Shown here: in pieces, positions 54,463-62,877 of the stretch
How positions within the stretch are numbered: position 1 is the first letter of the stretch
Layout of the letters: every line of letters begins with the position of its first letter
Source: Paranoxybacillus sp035645275
GTDB taxonomy: Bacteria; Bacillota; Bacilli; Bacillales; Anoxybacillaceae
DNA: 64,000 bases
NCBI GenBank assembly: GCA_035645275.1
Contig: DASQMX010000026.1
Coordinates: 895,719-959,718 of the forward strand
Direction of reading: 5' to 3'
Position numbers and translations under genes: made by a program
The notes under the pieces: model-generated
The model's database searches: none
What the model saw: the letters and a program-made list of their open reading frames with translations, nothing else
Told to the model about the DNA's origin: nothing

Positions 54463-55722
54463 TTATATAGATACATCCCTTTCATTACAAACAGAATTTT
54501 TCATTTTAGCTAGACCGCTAAACAGTAAGACGTAAACACCTGCCAAAAACTCTATCAAACCACCTAATGCAATTACTTTTCCAATTCCTATATAATTGGC
54601 TAAATACCCCGAGATAATGTAAGATATTGGTATCAAAGTTACACTTAACATTGTAATAATAGCATAAACTTGAGGTTGATCTTCTTCAGAGACTGACGTT
54701 TGAATAATTACAAGTTCAGGAACATTTACAGCGCTAACAGTCATACCGAAAATAAAAGCACATATAAAAATTATAGGTAAAAATGTACTTAATCCTGTAA
54801 TTAAGAAAGCTAAACCTTCTACAATACCAGCTAAAATAAATAGCAGGCCATATCTTTGTACGTCAACCTTAGACAATAGTAGTCCCATTAGAAGTGCTCC
54901 AACAGCAGTAGTTCCTCTTATTAAAGAATGGACAGATGCTCCACTTTCTAGAATTTCTGATACAAATACTGCTGAGAGCGCTGACCAAGGCGCTAAACCT
55001 ATATTCATAAAAATTGCATACAATGTAAGAGCGAAAAGTAGTCTGTGATTTTTTACTAATTTAAAACCGTGAGCAAGTTTCTTTATATATGACTCTTTTT
55101 GAATATCCTTATTCTTTGTCTCTTTTTCTTGGTCTTCATTCCTTTGCTTTATAAATCGTGCAAAAACAGCCGAGATAAAAAATAAAATACCTGTAATTAA
55201 TAAAGTATTTTGAATGCTAAAAGAGACAAAAAATCCTGCAACGGTAACACTAATCAACGTAACAATTTCATAAGATGACTGTAGTATAGCATTAGCCTTC
55301 TGGATATGATTCTTTATTACTATCTGTGGTATAATCGCCACTGAAGCTGGATTGTATGAAGATCCTGTAGCAGATTGAAAAATAACTATAATTAACAACA
55401 ACCAGAATTTTAGTAAACCAATACTATAGAGTAATGGAATACTAGCAATAATTATTGCTCTTATAATATCTGAATAGAACATCCACCTAGCAAGATGCTT
55501 TTTCTGCATTAAAGGACTAATAATGGGACCAAGTAATGCTTGAGGAAGAATAGTAACAGTTAACAATAAAGCGACTCCTATCGCACCTTCTCCCATCTCT
55601 ATAATTAACCACATTAAAGAGATTAAGGCAAAATTATCACCTGTAACTTTTACAATTCTAGATAAAAACAGATTAGTAAAATTACTATTCCATAAGTTTC
55701 CATTAAATATATTGCTATTCAT
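54463..55722 (-). CDS. MFS transporter, EntS/macrolide-efflux-like (MFS_3)
   Basis: 419 residues, about twelve membrane helices. The start NLWNSNFTNLFLSRIVKVTG and the loop LMQKKHLARWMFYSDIIRA fit the MFS_3 group (EntS siderophore exporters and Mef-type drug efflux). Direction is therefore most likely export. AT-rich codon use, unlike leuS or ytqA, suggests later acquisition. A Fur-like site lies upstream. No biosynthesis genes for a siderophore are in the window. Confidence 0.8.
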   Translation of the reverse strand: MNSNIFNGNLWNSNFTNLFLSRIVKVTGDNFALISLMWLIIEMGEGAIGVALLLTVTILPQALLGPIISPLMQKKHLARWMFYSDIIRAIIIASIPLLYSIGLLKFWLLLIIVIFQSATGSSYNPASVAIIPQIVIKNHIQKANAILQSSYEIVTLISVTVAGFFVSFSIQNTLLITGILFFISAVFARFIKQRNEDQEKETKNKDIQKESYIKKLAHGFKLVKNHRLLFALTLYAIFMNIGLAPWSALSAVFVSEILESGASVHSLIRGTTAVGALLMGLLLSKVDVQRYGLLFILAGIVEGLAFLITGLSTFLPIIFICAFIFGMTVSAVNVPELVIIQTSVSEEDQPQVYAIITMLSVTLIPISYIISGYLANYIGIGKVIALGGLIEFLAGVYVLLFSGLAKMKNSVCNERDVSI

Positions 55723-55883
55723 ATTTTTAATCCTTTCATAATGAAGGCGTTCGATGGTCTAACCATGAGCGTTTATAATTTGTAATCCCTTTCATATGCG
55801 CCTTTGATTCACCCGTTTAGGAGTCGTCTAGACAAGGATAGATGTTGATTAAACATGTCGGAATTTCAAACTGAATTTATATA

Positions 55884-55898
55884 GATAAATGATTATCA
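55884..55898. promoter_or_regulatory. possible Fur-family box upstream of the MFS exporter
   Basis: On the minus strand TGATAATCATTTATC matches one full half of TGATAATnATTATCA and part of the other. It lies about 160 bases before the MFS start. It could also be chance in AT-rich DNA. The rest of 55723-55930 shows nothing recognisable. Confidence 0.35.
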
Positions 55899-55930
55899 TC
55901 AATCAATAAGCTCAATTTGATAGACAACCA

Positions 55931-56224
55931 CTATTCAATCTTCGCCCACATTTCTTCCGGATTTAATTCATAAATGCCGTTTTCGCGGTACATGTAGTTA
56001 TTAATAATAAACTCACGACGAATAGTAGCATAATCGTCATGGAAACGTTTAATATACTCGTTTAACTCTTTTTCTTCGTATTTTCTACCTCTTTGCAACC
56101 CTTTCAGCATATGTTCAAACACAATCAACTTTTTCTTTCGCTGGGCCGGAATGTTTTTTAAGCGACCATCGCTTGTAAAAAAGTTTTCAATCACTTTTTG
56201 CCGCTCTGTCATTGCCTCTTTCAT
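55931..56224 (-). CDS. DUF2087 protein
   Basis: 97 residues from ATG 56224, nine bases after GAGGTG (the GTG inside that site could open the frame four codons earlier). DUF2087 pattern: FFTSDGRLKNIPAQRKKKL, YEEKELNEYIKRFHDDYATIRREFI. A small basic winged-helix-like domain often found fused to ArsR or HTH regulators; alone, function unknown. Follows the yttB-like gene on the same strand after a hairpin. Confidence 0.8.
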   Translation of the reverse strand: MKEAMTERQKVIENFFTSDGRLKNIPAQRKKKLIVFEHMLKGLQRGRKYEEKELNEYIKRFHDDYATIRREFIINNYMYRENGIYELNPEEMWAKIE

Positions 56225-56239
56225 TTCTTTTTTCACCTC

Positions 56240-56268
56240 AAAAACACCCGGACGAACCGAGTGTTTTA
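56240..56268 (-). terminator. hairpin at the end of the yttB-like gene
   Basis: AAAACAC.CGG pairs with CCG.GTGTTTT around 5 nt. It overlaps the stop codon of the upstream MFS gene. On the minus strand only a short T-run follows, so read-through into the DUF2087 gene is likely. Confidence 0.6.
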
Positions 56269-57468
56269 TACGATCGTAGCTGTCTCTTTTTCTTGTCTTG
56301 TAACCCGCTTTAATTTGCGGTCGTACATTGCCGTTGTAACAATGGAAATGAACAAAAAAACAATTAGCATTAGAAACAGTTGCCTCATCCCCGCTGTATC
56401 GACGATAAAGCCGCCAAGGACGGGGCCAACCATTCTTCCTGCGGTCGCTGTACTATTAACAAATCCTTGGTAAAAGCCTTCTCTTCCTTCCGGCGCCAAG
56501 TTGCTGGCAACGGTTGGAATTGCGGGCCATACAAGCATTTCCGCAATGGTCAAAACGACCATGGCCAACACAAAATCGTAAAATGAATTTGCCTGTAATA
56601 AAATGAAAAACGAAACAACAAAAATCGTAAAACCGACTAACATTTGCCGCTTCAGCTGACGTATCCAACGGTTTAATACTACTGATAACAATGGCTGCAT
56701 ACAAACAATAAGCGCACCATTAACCGTCCAAAGAAGGCTATATTGCTTTAAAGTAATGTCAAGTTTTTGCGTATACGCGGCAATCGTTGTCGACCATTGC
56801 ACATAGCTCATCCAACAGAGGAAATAACCGATACAAAGGGTAATAAGAGCGTACCAGCTTGCTCGATTTCCTCTGTTCACTCCTGTGATTGTCCCCTTCT
56901 TTTGTTCTTTATGTACTGTCGTCACTTGAACATCTTTTAATCCGAAATACATAATGAAGAAAAAAACGACATAAAGAAGAGCATTGGCTGTAAAAATAAA
57001 ATCGAAGGAATAAGACGCTATGAATCCCCCAAGCGCAGAACCGACAGCAACGCCGATATTTTGCGCCACATACAACGCGTTAAATGCGCGTCTTCCTCCC
57101 TCGGGCCAAATCGTTCCCGCGTATGCGTATGAAACAGGGAAGACAATGCCAACACCGAAACCAATGATTGTTAGAAAAATCGCATAATGCGGCCAACCAT
57201 GAAAAAAGACGAGTGCAATTAATGATGTTAAAGCCGTTATGATTCCAAGCATCATAGACTTGAAACCGCCAATTTTATCAAAAAGCGCGCCGCCAACTAA
57301 ATTTCCGATGACACTTGCCCCTGAATTCAGCATCAATACAAGTCCGGCAATAGACATTGATTTCCCAAGATGCTCATGAACATAAATGGCGTTTAAAGGC
57401 CATAAAAAAGATGACCCTGTGACATTGATGGTCATTCCGATAATAAGTACCCAAAGAGCGCGGGGCAT
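56266..57468 (-). CDS. yttB: MFS transporter (YttB-like)
   Basis: 400 residues, twelve predicted helices. The MFS motif between helices 2 and 3 is GGALFDKIGGFKSM. Resembles drug-efflux MFS proteins; B. subtilis yttB occupies the same neighbourhood. Substrate unknown. ATG after TTAGGAGGATTGTAAT. Confidence 0.82.
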   Translation of the reverse strand: MPRALWVLIIGMTINVTGSSFLWPLNAIYVHEHLGKSMSIAGLVLMLNSGASVIGNLVGGALFDKIGGFKSMMLGIITALTSLIALVFFHGWPHYAIFLTIIGFGVGIVFPVSYAYAGTIWPEGGRRAFNALYVAQNIGVAVGSALGGFIASYSFDFIFTANALLYVVFFFIMYFGLKDVQVTTVHKEQKKGTITGVNRGNRASWYALITLCIGYFLCWMSYVQWSTTIAAYTQKLDITLKQYSLLWTVNGALIVCMQPLLSVVLNRWIRQLKRQMLVGFTIFVVSFFILLQANSFYDFVLAMVVLTIAEMLVWPAIPTVASNLAPEGREGFYQGFVNSTATAGRMVGPVLGGFIVDTAGMRQLFLMLIVFLFISIVTTAMYDRKLKRVTRQEKETATIV

Positions 57469-57569
57469 ATTACAATCCTCCTAAAATTATTTCGAGTTCC
57501 AAAATAAATTGTATTCCTTTTAACAGGCAAGCGCAATGAAAAACACATCTTTTTACCACTTTTAACAAA

Positions 57570-57602
57570 AAGAGTTTGCCGCGTTTACGACAAACTCTTT
57601 TT
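57570..57602 (-). terminator. terminator after the 54-residue gene
   Basis: AAAAGAGTTTG pairs with CAAACTCTTTT around 11 nt; T-rich on the minus strand. Confidence 0.78.
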
Positions 57603-57608
57603 ATATTG

Positions 57609-57773
57609 CTATTCAACATGCTGTTTCGATTTTTGCGGCTGTCCGCCCGTTTGCTCGTACGCTTTTTTCGCCTGTTTGATAGGGTCAAACTCTTTTCCTA
57701 TTTCAATGTCATTATTATTGATACCGTTTCGTGTTTTTTGCTCAGGATTGTTTTGCTTAGAACGTTTCTTCAT
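57609..57773 (-). CDS. small basic protein, unknown function
   Basis: 54 residues, MKKRSKQNNPEQKTRNGINN at the start and QPQKSKQHVE at the end; rich in Lys, Gln and Asn and likely disordered. RBS GGGGAGAG before ATG and a terminator right after support it as a real gene. It lies 16 bases downstream of ytzC. The composition resembles small spore-core or coat-associated proteins, which is only a hint. Confidence 0.68.
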   Translation of the reverse strand: MKKRSKQNNPEQKTRNGINNNDIEIGKEFDPIKQAKKAYEQTGGQPQKSKQHVE

Positions 57774-57789
57774 GATTTCTCTCCCCTTA

Positions 57790-58053
57790 TTAATGGTCTA
57801 ATAAGATCATTTCGTTTTGTAATTGTTGCAGTTGCAGACGCATGCGATGCAGTTGCTCACGCTGTTGCGCATTGCAGCTTAATGCTAAATGAGCAAGCTC
57901 ATTATTCGCTTCCTCCAACATTTGTTGCGCTTTCGTATATTCCGTATCGTTATAATGTTCTTGTTTTTGGGCTTCCGTATATTGCTCTTTTGCATAGCGA
58001 ATCACGTCTTCGCAACGCTGAAGAAATTCATCGACTGATTGCCGCGTAGCCAT
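57790..58053 (-). CDS. ytzC: YtzC, DUF2524 protein
   Basis: 87 residues, all helical, with heptads (AKEQYTEAQKQEHYNDTEY, then REQLHRMRLQLQQLQNEMIL). Start ATG at 58053 behind GGAGGGGACAATT. Next to ytqA as in B. subtilis. Probably a cytosolic coiled-coil protein; function unknown. Confidence 0.85.
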   Translation of the reverse strand: MATRQSVDEFLQRCEDVIRYAKEQYTEAQKQEHYNDTEYTKAQQMLEEANNELAHLALSCNAQQREQLHRMRLQLQQLQNEMILLDH

Positions 58054-58160
58054 AATTGTCCCCTCCAACTAACAAATTAAAAAAGATAACTTCATCAACA
58101 TATAGTTTGTTCGTTTATTTCTCCTCTATCACGTGAATTATTGGTAAATCTTCAATTTCA

Positions 58161-58190
58161 TTGAGTTTCGCTTTAAAATCATGTTACAAT
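58161..58190 (+). promoter_or_regulatory. promoter of ytqA-ytqB
   Basis: TTGAGT (58161-58166), 18 nt, TACAAT (58185-58190), about 38 bases before the start codon. Confidence 0.65.
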
Positions 58191-58228
58191 GCTAAGATGG
58201 TACTATTTAAAGTAAGGAGAGAACTGTT

Positions 58229-59191
58229 TTGAAACAGTTAAACCCATTTCCATATGCAAATGACGATAAACGTTATCATACATGGAACTATCACTTACGC
58301 CAAACATTCGGACATAAAGTGTTTAAAGTTGCCCTTGACGGCGGGTTTGACTGTCCGAACCGCGATGGAACGGTCGCTTATGGCGGTTGTACGTTTTGCA
58401 GTGCGGCAGGTTCTGGCGATTTTGCTGGCGATCGCACCGATGATTTAGAAACACAATTTAAAAAAATTAAGGAAAAAATGCATAAAAAATGGAAAGACGG
58501 CAAATATATTGCTTACTTTCAAGCGTTCACCAATACACACGCACCAGTTGATGTACTTCGTGAAAAATATGAAACAGTATTAAAACAAGAAGGGGTTGTC
58601 GGCTTGTCCATCGCCACCCGTCCGGATTGTCTCCCGGATGATGTTGTTGAATATTTAGCGGAATTGAACGAACGCACGTATTTATGGGTGGAACTCGGTT
58701 TACAAACGGTACATGAACGCACAGCGTTATTAATTAATCGTGCCCACGATTTTGAATGTTATGTCGAGGGGGTTAACAAACTTCGAAAACATGGCATTCG
58801 CGTTTGCTCTCATATTATCAACGGCTTGCCGCTGGAGGACTACGACATGATGATGGAAACGGCAAGAACGGTAGCGAACCTTGACGTGCAAGGCATTAAA
58901 ATTCACTTATTGCATCTTTTAAAAGGAACACCAATGGTTAAACAATATGAAAAAGGATTATTGCAATTTTTATCATTTGATGAATACGTCAATCTTGTAT
59001 GCGATCAACTTGAAATTCTCCCGCCGGAAATGATTGTTCACCGCATTACCGGAGACGGACCAATTGATTTAATGATCGGACCGATGTGGAGCGTGAATAA
59101 ATGGGAAGTGTTAAACGCGATTGATGCGGAATTGAAGCGCCGCGATAGCTATCAAGGAAAATATTACAAAAAAGAAGTGATTCAAAAATGA
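58229..59191 (+). CDS. ytqA: YtqA, radical SAM protein (TIGR01212 family)
   Basis: 320 residues. The 4Fe-4S cluster motif is CPNRDGTVAYGGCTFC (about 34-49), the longer-spaced CxnCxxC of this family. Related to Elp3-like oxidoreductases; reaction unproven. TTG start at 58229 with TAAGGAGAG upstream. Overlaps ytqB by four bases, so the two are coupled. Confidence 0.9.
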   Translation: MKQLNPFPYANDDKRYHTWNYHLRQTFGHKVFKVALDGGFDCPNRDGTVAYGGCTFCSAAGSGDFAGDRTDDLETQFKKIKEKMHKKWKDGKYIAYFQAFTNTHAPVDVLREKYETVLKQEGVVGLSIATRPDCLPDDVVEYLAELNERTYLWVELGLQTVHERTALLINRAHDFECYVEGVNKLRKHGIRVCSHIINGLPLEDYDMMMETARTVANLDVQGIKIHLLHLLKGTPMVKQYEKGLLQFLSFDEYVNLVCDQLEILPPEMIVHRITGDGPIDLMIGPMWSVNKWEVLNAIDAELKRRDSYQGKYYKKEVIQK

Positions 59192-59760
59192 AATTAGCAC
59201 GCATTCTTCCTTTTGCCCGCACACTGATGGATTTAGCTGTTCAAGAAGGCGATATCGCTGTTGACGCGACGGTGGGAAACGGGCATGATACGCTTTATTT
59301 AGCAGAACGCGTCGGAAAAACGGGGCATGTTTTTGGCTTTGACATTCAAGCTCAAGCAATTGAAAATACGACAAATCGTTTGCGCGAGCATGACGCATTA
59401 GAGCAAGTCACATTATTTCACGCAAGTCATGATCAGCTCATTGAAAAAATTCCCGAACAATATCATGGCAAAATTACAGGCGCGATTTTTAACCTTGGTT
59501 ATTTGCCGGGCGGTGACAAACAAATTGTCACAAAACCGGATTCCACCATTCGTGCTGTCGAGCAACTTTTAGAAATTATGGCTCCTGAAGGAATTATCGT
59601 GCTTGTCATTTATCATGGACATCCTGAAGGAGCCGTGGAACGTGATGCATTGCTTGAGTACGTCCAAACATTAGATCAACAAAAAGCCCATGTTCTCCGT
59701 TACGAATTTATTAATCAAATTAACTATCCGCCATTTATCGTAGCGATCGAAAAACGTTAA
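59188..59760 (+). CDS. ytqB: YtqB, class I SAM-dependent methyltransferase
   Basis: 190 residues. SAM-binding VDATVGNGHDTLYLAERVG (about 25-43), NLGYLPGGDK as motif IV (near 108-117). rRNA methyltransferase-like; B. subtilis YtqB is a solved SAM-binding fold with unknown target. Coupled to ytqA. Terminator follows at once. Confidence 0.9.
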   Translation: MKLARILPFARTLMDLAVQEGDIAVDATVGNGHDTLYLAERVGKTGHVFGFDIQAQAIENTTNRLREHDALEQVTLFHASHDQLIEKIPEQYHGKITGAIFNLGYLPGGDKQIVTKPDSTIRAVEQLLEIMAPEGIIVLVIYHGHPEGAVERDALLEYVQTLDQQKAHVLRYEFINQINYPPFIVAIEKR

Positions 59761-59790
59761 AAACCTTTTGCTTTTTGACTAAAGGTTTTC
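59760..59790 (+). terminator. ytqB terminator
   Basis: AAAACCTTT pairs with AAAGGTTTT around a T-rich loop; modest T-run after. Confidence 0.65.
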
Positions 59791-59859
59791 ATTATGAAAA
59801 TTAATGACATAAACTTCAAAAACGTTCATAATTATTTATTAATTCATACTGTTTTTAAG

Positions 59860-59959
59860 GAGGTGACCTAAAAGTGTCGACCTCACATGCATTTCACAAT
59901 ATAATGTTATGTCTTATATTGTGTTGTGGGGCCTGACACTTTGCTTTTAGGTCAACCTC
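59860..59959. repeat. repeat family A, long copy
   Basis: Arms GAGGTGACCTAAAAG/CTTTTAGGTCAACCTC, second arms AGTGTCGACC/GGCCTGACACT, core CACAATATAA/TTATATTGTG. Lies between the converging ytqB and aldolase genes. The rest of the gap to 60144 shows nothing recognisable. Confidence 0.8.
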
Positions 59960-60144
59960 AAGATTTCTAACCGAACCAAAATTTTATTAATCGTTAAGCT
60001 ACATTTATTAAGGAGTATTACAAAATGTCATAAAGCTCTTTAATGAAAACAATCCCTTGTTATAATTAGACGTAAGCCCATATTTCCATCGTTTTAGAGA
60101 AATACTAGTTTTTCTTTCCTTTATCATCTAAGCAACTAATTACG

Positions 60145-61236
60145 TTAAGACATTGGTACTTGAGGAATAATTTTACCTTCGATCCGTTCAAAGATGTCAT
60201 CTAAATCCGTACCAGTTATGGTCAAGCCGTGGTTTTTAAGACCAATAATCGCTCTAGAAGGCTCCTCTGAATTTCTGACAAGTTCAGCCACTGTTTTTGC
60301 AAGTTCAATCGTTCCACATGGATAATTAATCTCTGTAGCCCTTATGCCGTCCATCCAAGCATGAACATGTACAATCGCTCCTACCTCCGGATGTTCTTTA
60401 TAAATCATCCAGTGTTCAATCGCGTCGACAGATGCCCTTTTTGGTGTAATATTCGGAGGAACGCTTACTTTCATGGCATTTTTATCAGGATCATACCCTC
60501 TTATTAAAAGGAAATCTTCCCCAACCGTTTTCATATCTGCTTTGTTAATTCCGCTTGCACTCATCCAAAAGCTTTCACCTTCCTGTCTGGCACTGAGGTT
60601 TCCATAGCTTAGTCCTCCTATTCCGTAAAGTTTTTTTAGATGACGCATATCACGAGGTGTAAGATATTCCTCCAATGGAAATGGAGCAGGGAGTAAATTC
60701 ATACGCTCAAGCTTTTTCCCAGATTCGCTTAATGATTTCGTAATCTCATTGCCATTCCACATCTCTTTTGGAAGATCATCATAAAAATCATTGTCAATCA
60801 CTAACTGCGAAGCGGCAAGCGGCTCTAATCTTTCATAAATGTGTTTGAAAAATGTTTCTTCTTCTCCTTTTCGATACGTCAATTTGTAAAATCCTTGTTC
60901 AGGTGTAAGAAAATAAATATCCGTTGTTTCATCGTCATTATGTAAGATATACATCAAATGATTGGCTAAAGACCTGATTAAATATGGATAGGCTGATTTG
61001 TGAATGTTTTCGGATTTTTCCGATGTTTCCATAACAGAAACGACAAACGTTGCCTGAGCCTGTCTCCGGTAAGGCCGCGGTTTTTCAGGATCAATAAAAT
61101 GAAACACAAGTTTAACATTTTCTTCAGGAACGTAAAAAAATGTATAACCTCTTGATAAAAACTCCTCTTTTATTCCTTCTGCAAGCCAATTTAAAAAAGG
61201 AGTTTGTTTGTTTCCACTAATGGTGAAAGTTCTCAC
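60145..61236 (-). CDS. class II aldolase/adducin-domain protein with an extra N-terminal domain
   Basis: 363 residues from GTG 61236 (GGAGGG, seven bases). The C-terminal half (about 185-360) is a class II aldolase fold; metal-site pattern VGAIVHVHAWMDG gives HxH, with IIGLKNHGLTITG giving a third His. The N-terminal about 175 residues (TISGNKQTPFLNWLAEGIKE) I do not recognise. Substrate unknown; sugar-phosphate or keto-acid chemistry is likely. Directly downstream of the dehydrogenase, 50 bases apart. Confidence 0.78.
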   Translation of the reverse strand: MRTFTISGNKQTPFLNWLAEGIKEEFLSRGYTFFYVPEENVKLVFHFIDPEKPRPYRRQAQATFVVSVMETSEKSENIHKSAYPYLIRSLANHLMYILHNDDETTDIYFLTPEQGFYKLTYRKGEEETFFKHIYERLEPLAASQLVIDNDFYDDLPKEMWNGNEITKSLSESGKKLERMNLLPAPFPLEEYLTPRDMRHLKKLYGIGGLSYGNLSARQEGESFWMSASGINKADMKTVGEDFLLIRGYDPDKNAMKVSVPPNITPKRASVDAIEHWMIYKEHPEVGAIVHVHAWMDGIRATEINYPCGTIELAKTVAELVRNSEEPSRAIIGLKNHGLTITGTDLDDIFERIEGKIIPQVPMS

Positions 61237-61286
61237 ACTGTTTCCCTCCAAGCTAGTGTTTTGATATTAAGGTATTAAAAAAGGAG

Positions 61287-62513
61287 TTAAGGTTCGAATA
61301 CAACTTTCATGATTGAACCTTTTCCTTTGTTAACGACCGTTTGTAAGGCATCACGATAATTTTCCAAAGGAAAACGATGTGTTACCAATGGAGATAAATC
61401 GACCTTTTCATTGCGCATTAATTCAATAGCAATTTGTAACGTTCGCATCTTCTTTCCTTGATATTCATCGGTACTGTATGCAAAGCTTCCTTTAATATCC
61501 AGCTCATTAAGCCAAACGGTTGTCCAATCGACACCGTCAATGATTCCTGCTAATCCCAATAGAACGACTTTTCCTCCATGTCTAGCAAAACGGAGTGCAT
61601 CGTTTATGCTTTGCTTATTACCGACGCATTCAAAGATAAGATCGGCTCCACCTTGTACAACCGGATCACCAAAGAGAGGCTCTAACACGTTTGCATGAAG
61701 AGATTTAGCTGTTTGATAAATATAGTTTTTATTTTTTGTCAGATAAATGATCTCATCTGCACCATAGTGGGAAGCAAGCTGAGCTTGAAAGGCGTGTTTT
61801 GCTAAAACGACTATTCGGCAAGGAATTTCAAGTGCTCTAATAGCGGCGACAACGCAAATCCCTATGGCACCGGCTCCAATGACCAATACCGTATCATCCT
61901 TTTTCGGAGGATTCCGCAAAACCGCATGCAGGGCACAACTAAACGGTTCTACCAATACACCGTTTAAATCATTTACATTATCAGGAAGCTTCAATACTTG
62001 ACTTTTATGCGCCACAAGATAAGATCCCCAGCTTCCACCGGTGTCACGGCAAGTCCCTATTAACATTCCTGGTGAAATTTCCCCTTCAGCCATAAAATGA
62101 CAAAGACTGTAATCCCCACGTCGGCAATTAGGACAAGGGTCTACTATTCCTCTTGTGATACATGATAATATCGGGTCAATGACTACCCGGTCTCCCACAT
62201 GAATGTTTTCCACCTTTGAACCAACTTCTTCAATCGTTCCTACCACTTCATGTCCAATCGTAAATGGAAAAGATGCAAACGGAGAAGTAGCTGGACTATC
62301 ATTTAAAAGGATAAGATTTAAGTCACTTCCACAGATTCCTCCGTACTTTACCTTTACTTTTACCCATTCATCGTTTGGAAGTTTCGGGACTTCTACACGC
62401 CGTAATCGAATGCAGGATAATCTGGAATCCCAATAAAAGGATTTTGAAAATTTACCCATCAGCTTACTTAAAACATACCGTGGTACACTGTATTCAAATT
62501 GAATCGAATTCAT
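61287..62513 (-). CDS. zinc-binding alcohol dehydrogenase family protein
   Basis: 408 residues, MDR fold. Catalytic zinc site: GGICGSDLN (Cys, about 56-64) and GHEVVGTIEEVG (about 88-99). Structural zinc loop has CPNCRRGDYSLC and a further upstream Cys. NAD(P) motif VIGAGAIGICV (about 213-223). Resembles sorbitol/threonine dehydrogenases; substrate unknown. It carries an N-terminal extension of about 35 residues. Probably one operon with the aldolase gene. Confidence 0.85.
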   Translation of the reverse strand: MNSIQFEYSVPRYVLSKLMGKFSKSFYWDSRLSCIRLRRVEVPKLPNDEWVKVKVKYGGICGSDLNLILLNDSPATSPFASFPFTIGHEVVGTIEEVGSKVENIHVGDRVVIDPILSCITRGIVDPCPNCRRGDYSLCHFMAEGEISPGMLIGTCRDTGGSWGSYLVAHKSQVLKLPDNVNDLNGVLVEPFSCALHAVLRNPPKKDDTVLVIGAGAIGICVVAAIRALEIPCRIVVLAKHAFQAQLASHYGADEIIYLTKNKNYIYQTAKSLHANVLEPLFGDPVVQGGADLIFECVGNKQSINDALRFARHGGKVVLLGLAGIIDGVDWTTVWLNELDIKGSFAYSTDEYQGKKMRTLQIAIELMRNEKVDLSPLVTHRFPLENYRDALQTVVNKGKGSIMKVVFEP

Positions 62514-62781
62514 TTTCGCATACCCCCTGATATGGAATATTTTTGCTTATTAGACTTAAAAATATACAAAAAACATTTTTTTTTAAATTATGTAATATTC
62601 TTAAAAAACATATTCTATACAAGATATGAGATGGATTTCAAAAATAATCTTATGTTTTATTTTTCGAATTGAGTCAGATGTAAGACTAGAATCAATCTGC
62701 GTTTCACCGATTTCCTTTATCTAAACCGTCCTTAATATGTCGAAAGCAACAATCTCTTAAATAAGAGTCTTATCAAATGCG
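62514..62781. other. intergenic region before the dehydrogenase gene
   Basis: About 270 AT-rich bases that must hold the promoter of the dehydrogenase-aldolase transcript. A poly-A/T tract lies near 62565-62590. No clear -35/-10 pair or gene. Confidence 0.4.
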
Positions 62782-62811
62782 AAAAGGAACTGCATGATCC
62801 AGTTCCTTTTT
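62782..62811 (-). terminator. glycosyltransferase terminator
   Basis: AAAAGGAACTG pairs with CAGTTCCTTTT around CATGATC, 67 bases past the glycosyltransferase stop. T-run present on both sides. Confidence 0.8.
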
Positions 62812-62877
62812 CTTTAGAGAACATTTCTTAGAACGACAAAGTTTTCGTTCATGAAGAAAAGCTTTCAGCATAAATAA

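Noticed and set aside
57576..58049. 157-codon plus-strand frame opposite ytzC
   Set aside because: Covers the terminator, the 54-residue gene and ytzC on the other strand, with no ribosome site; the minus-strand genes have good ones.
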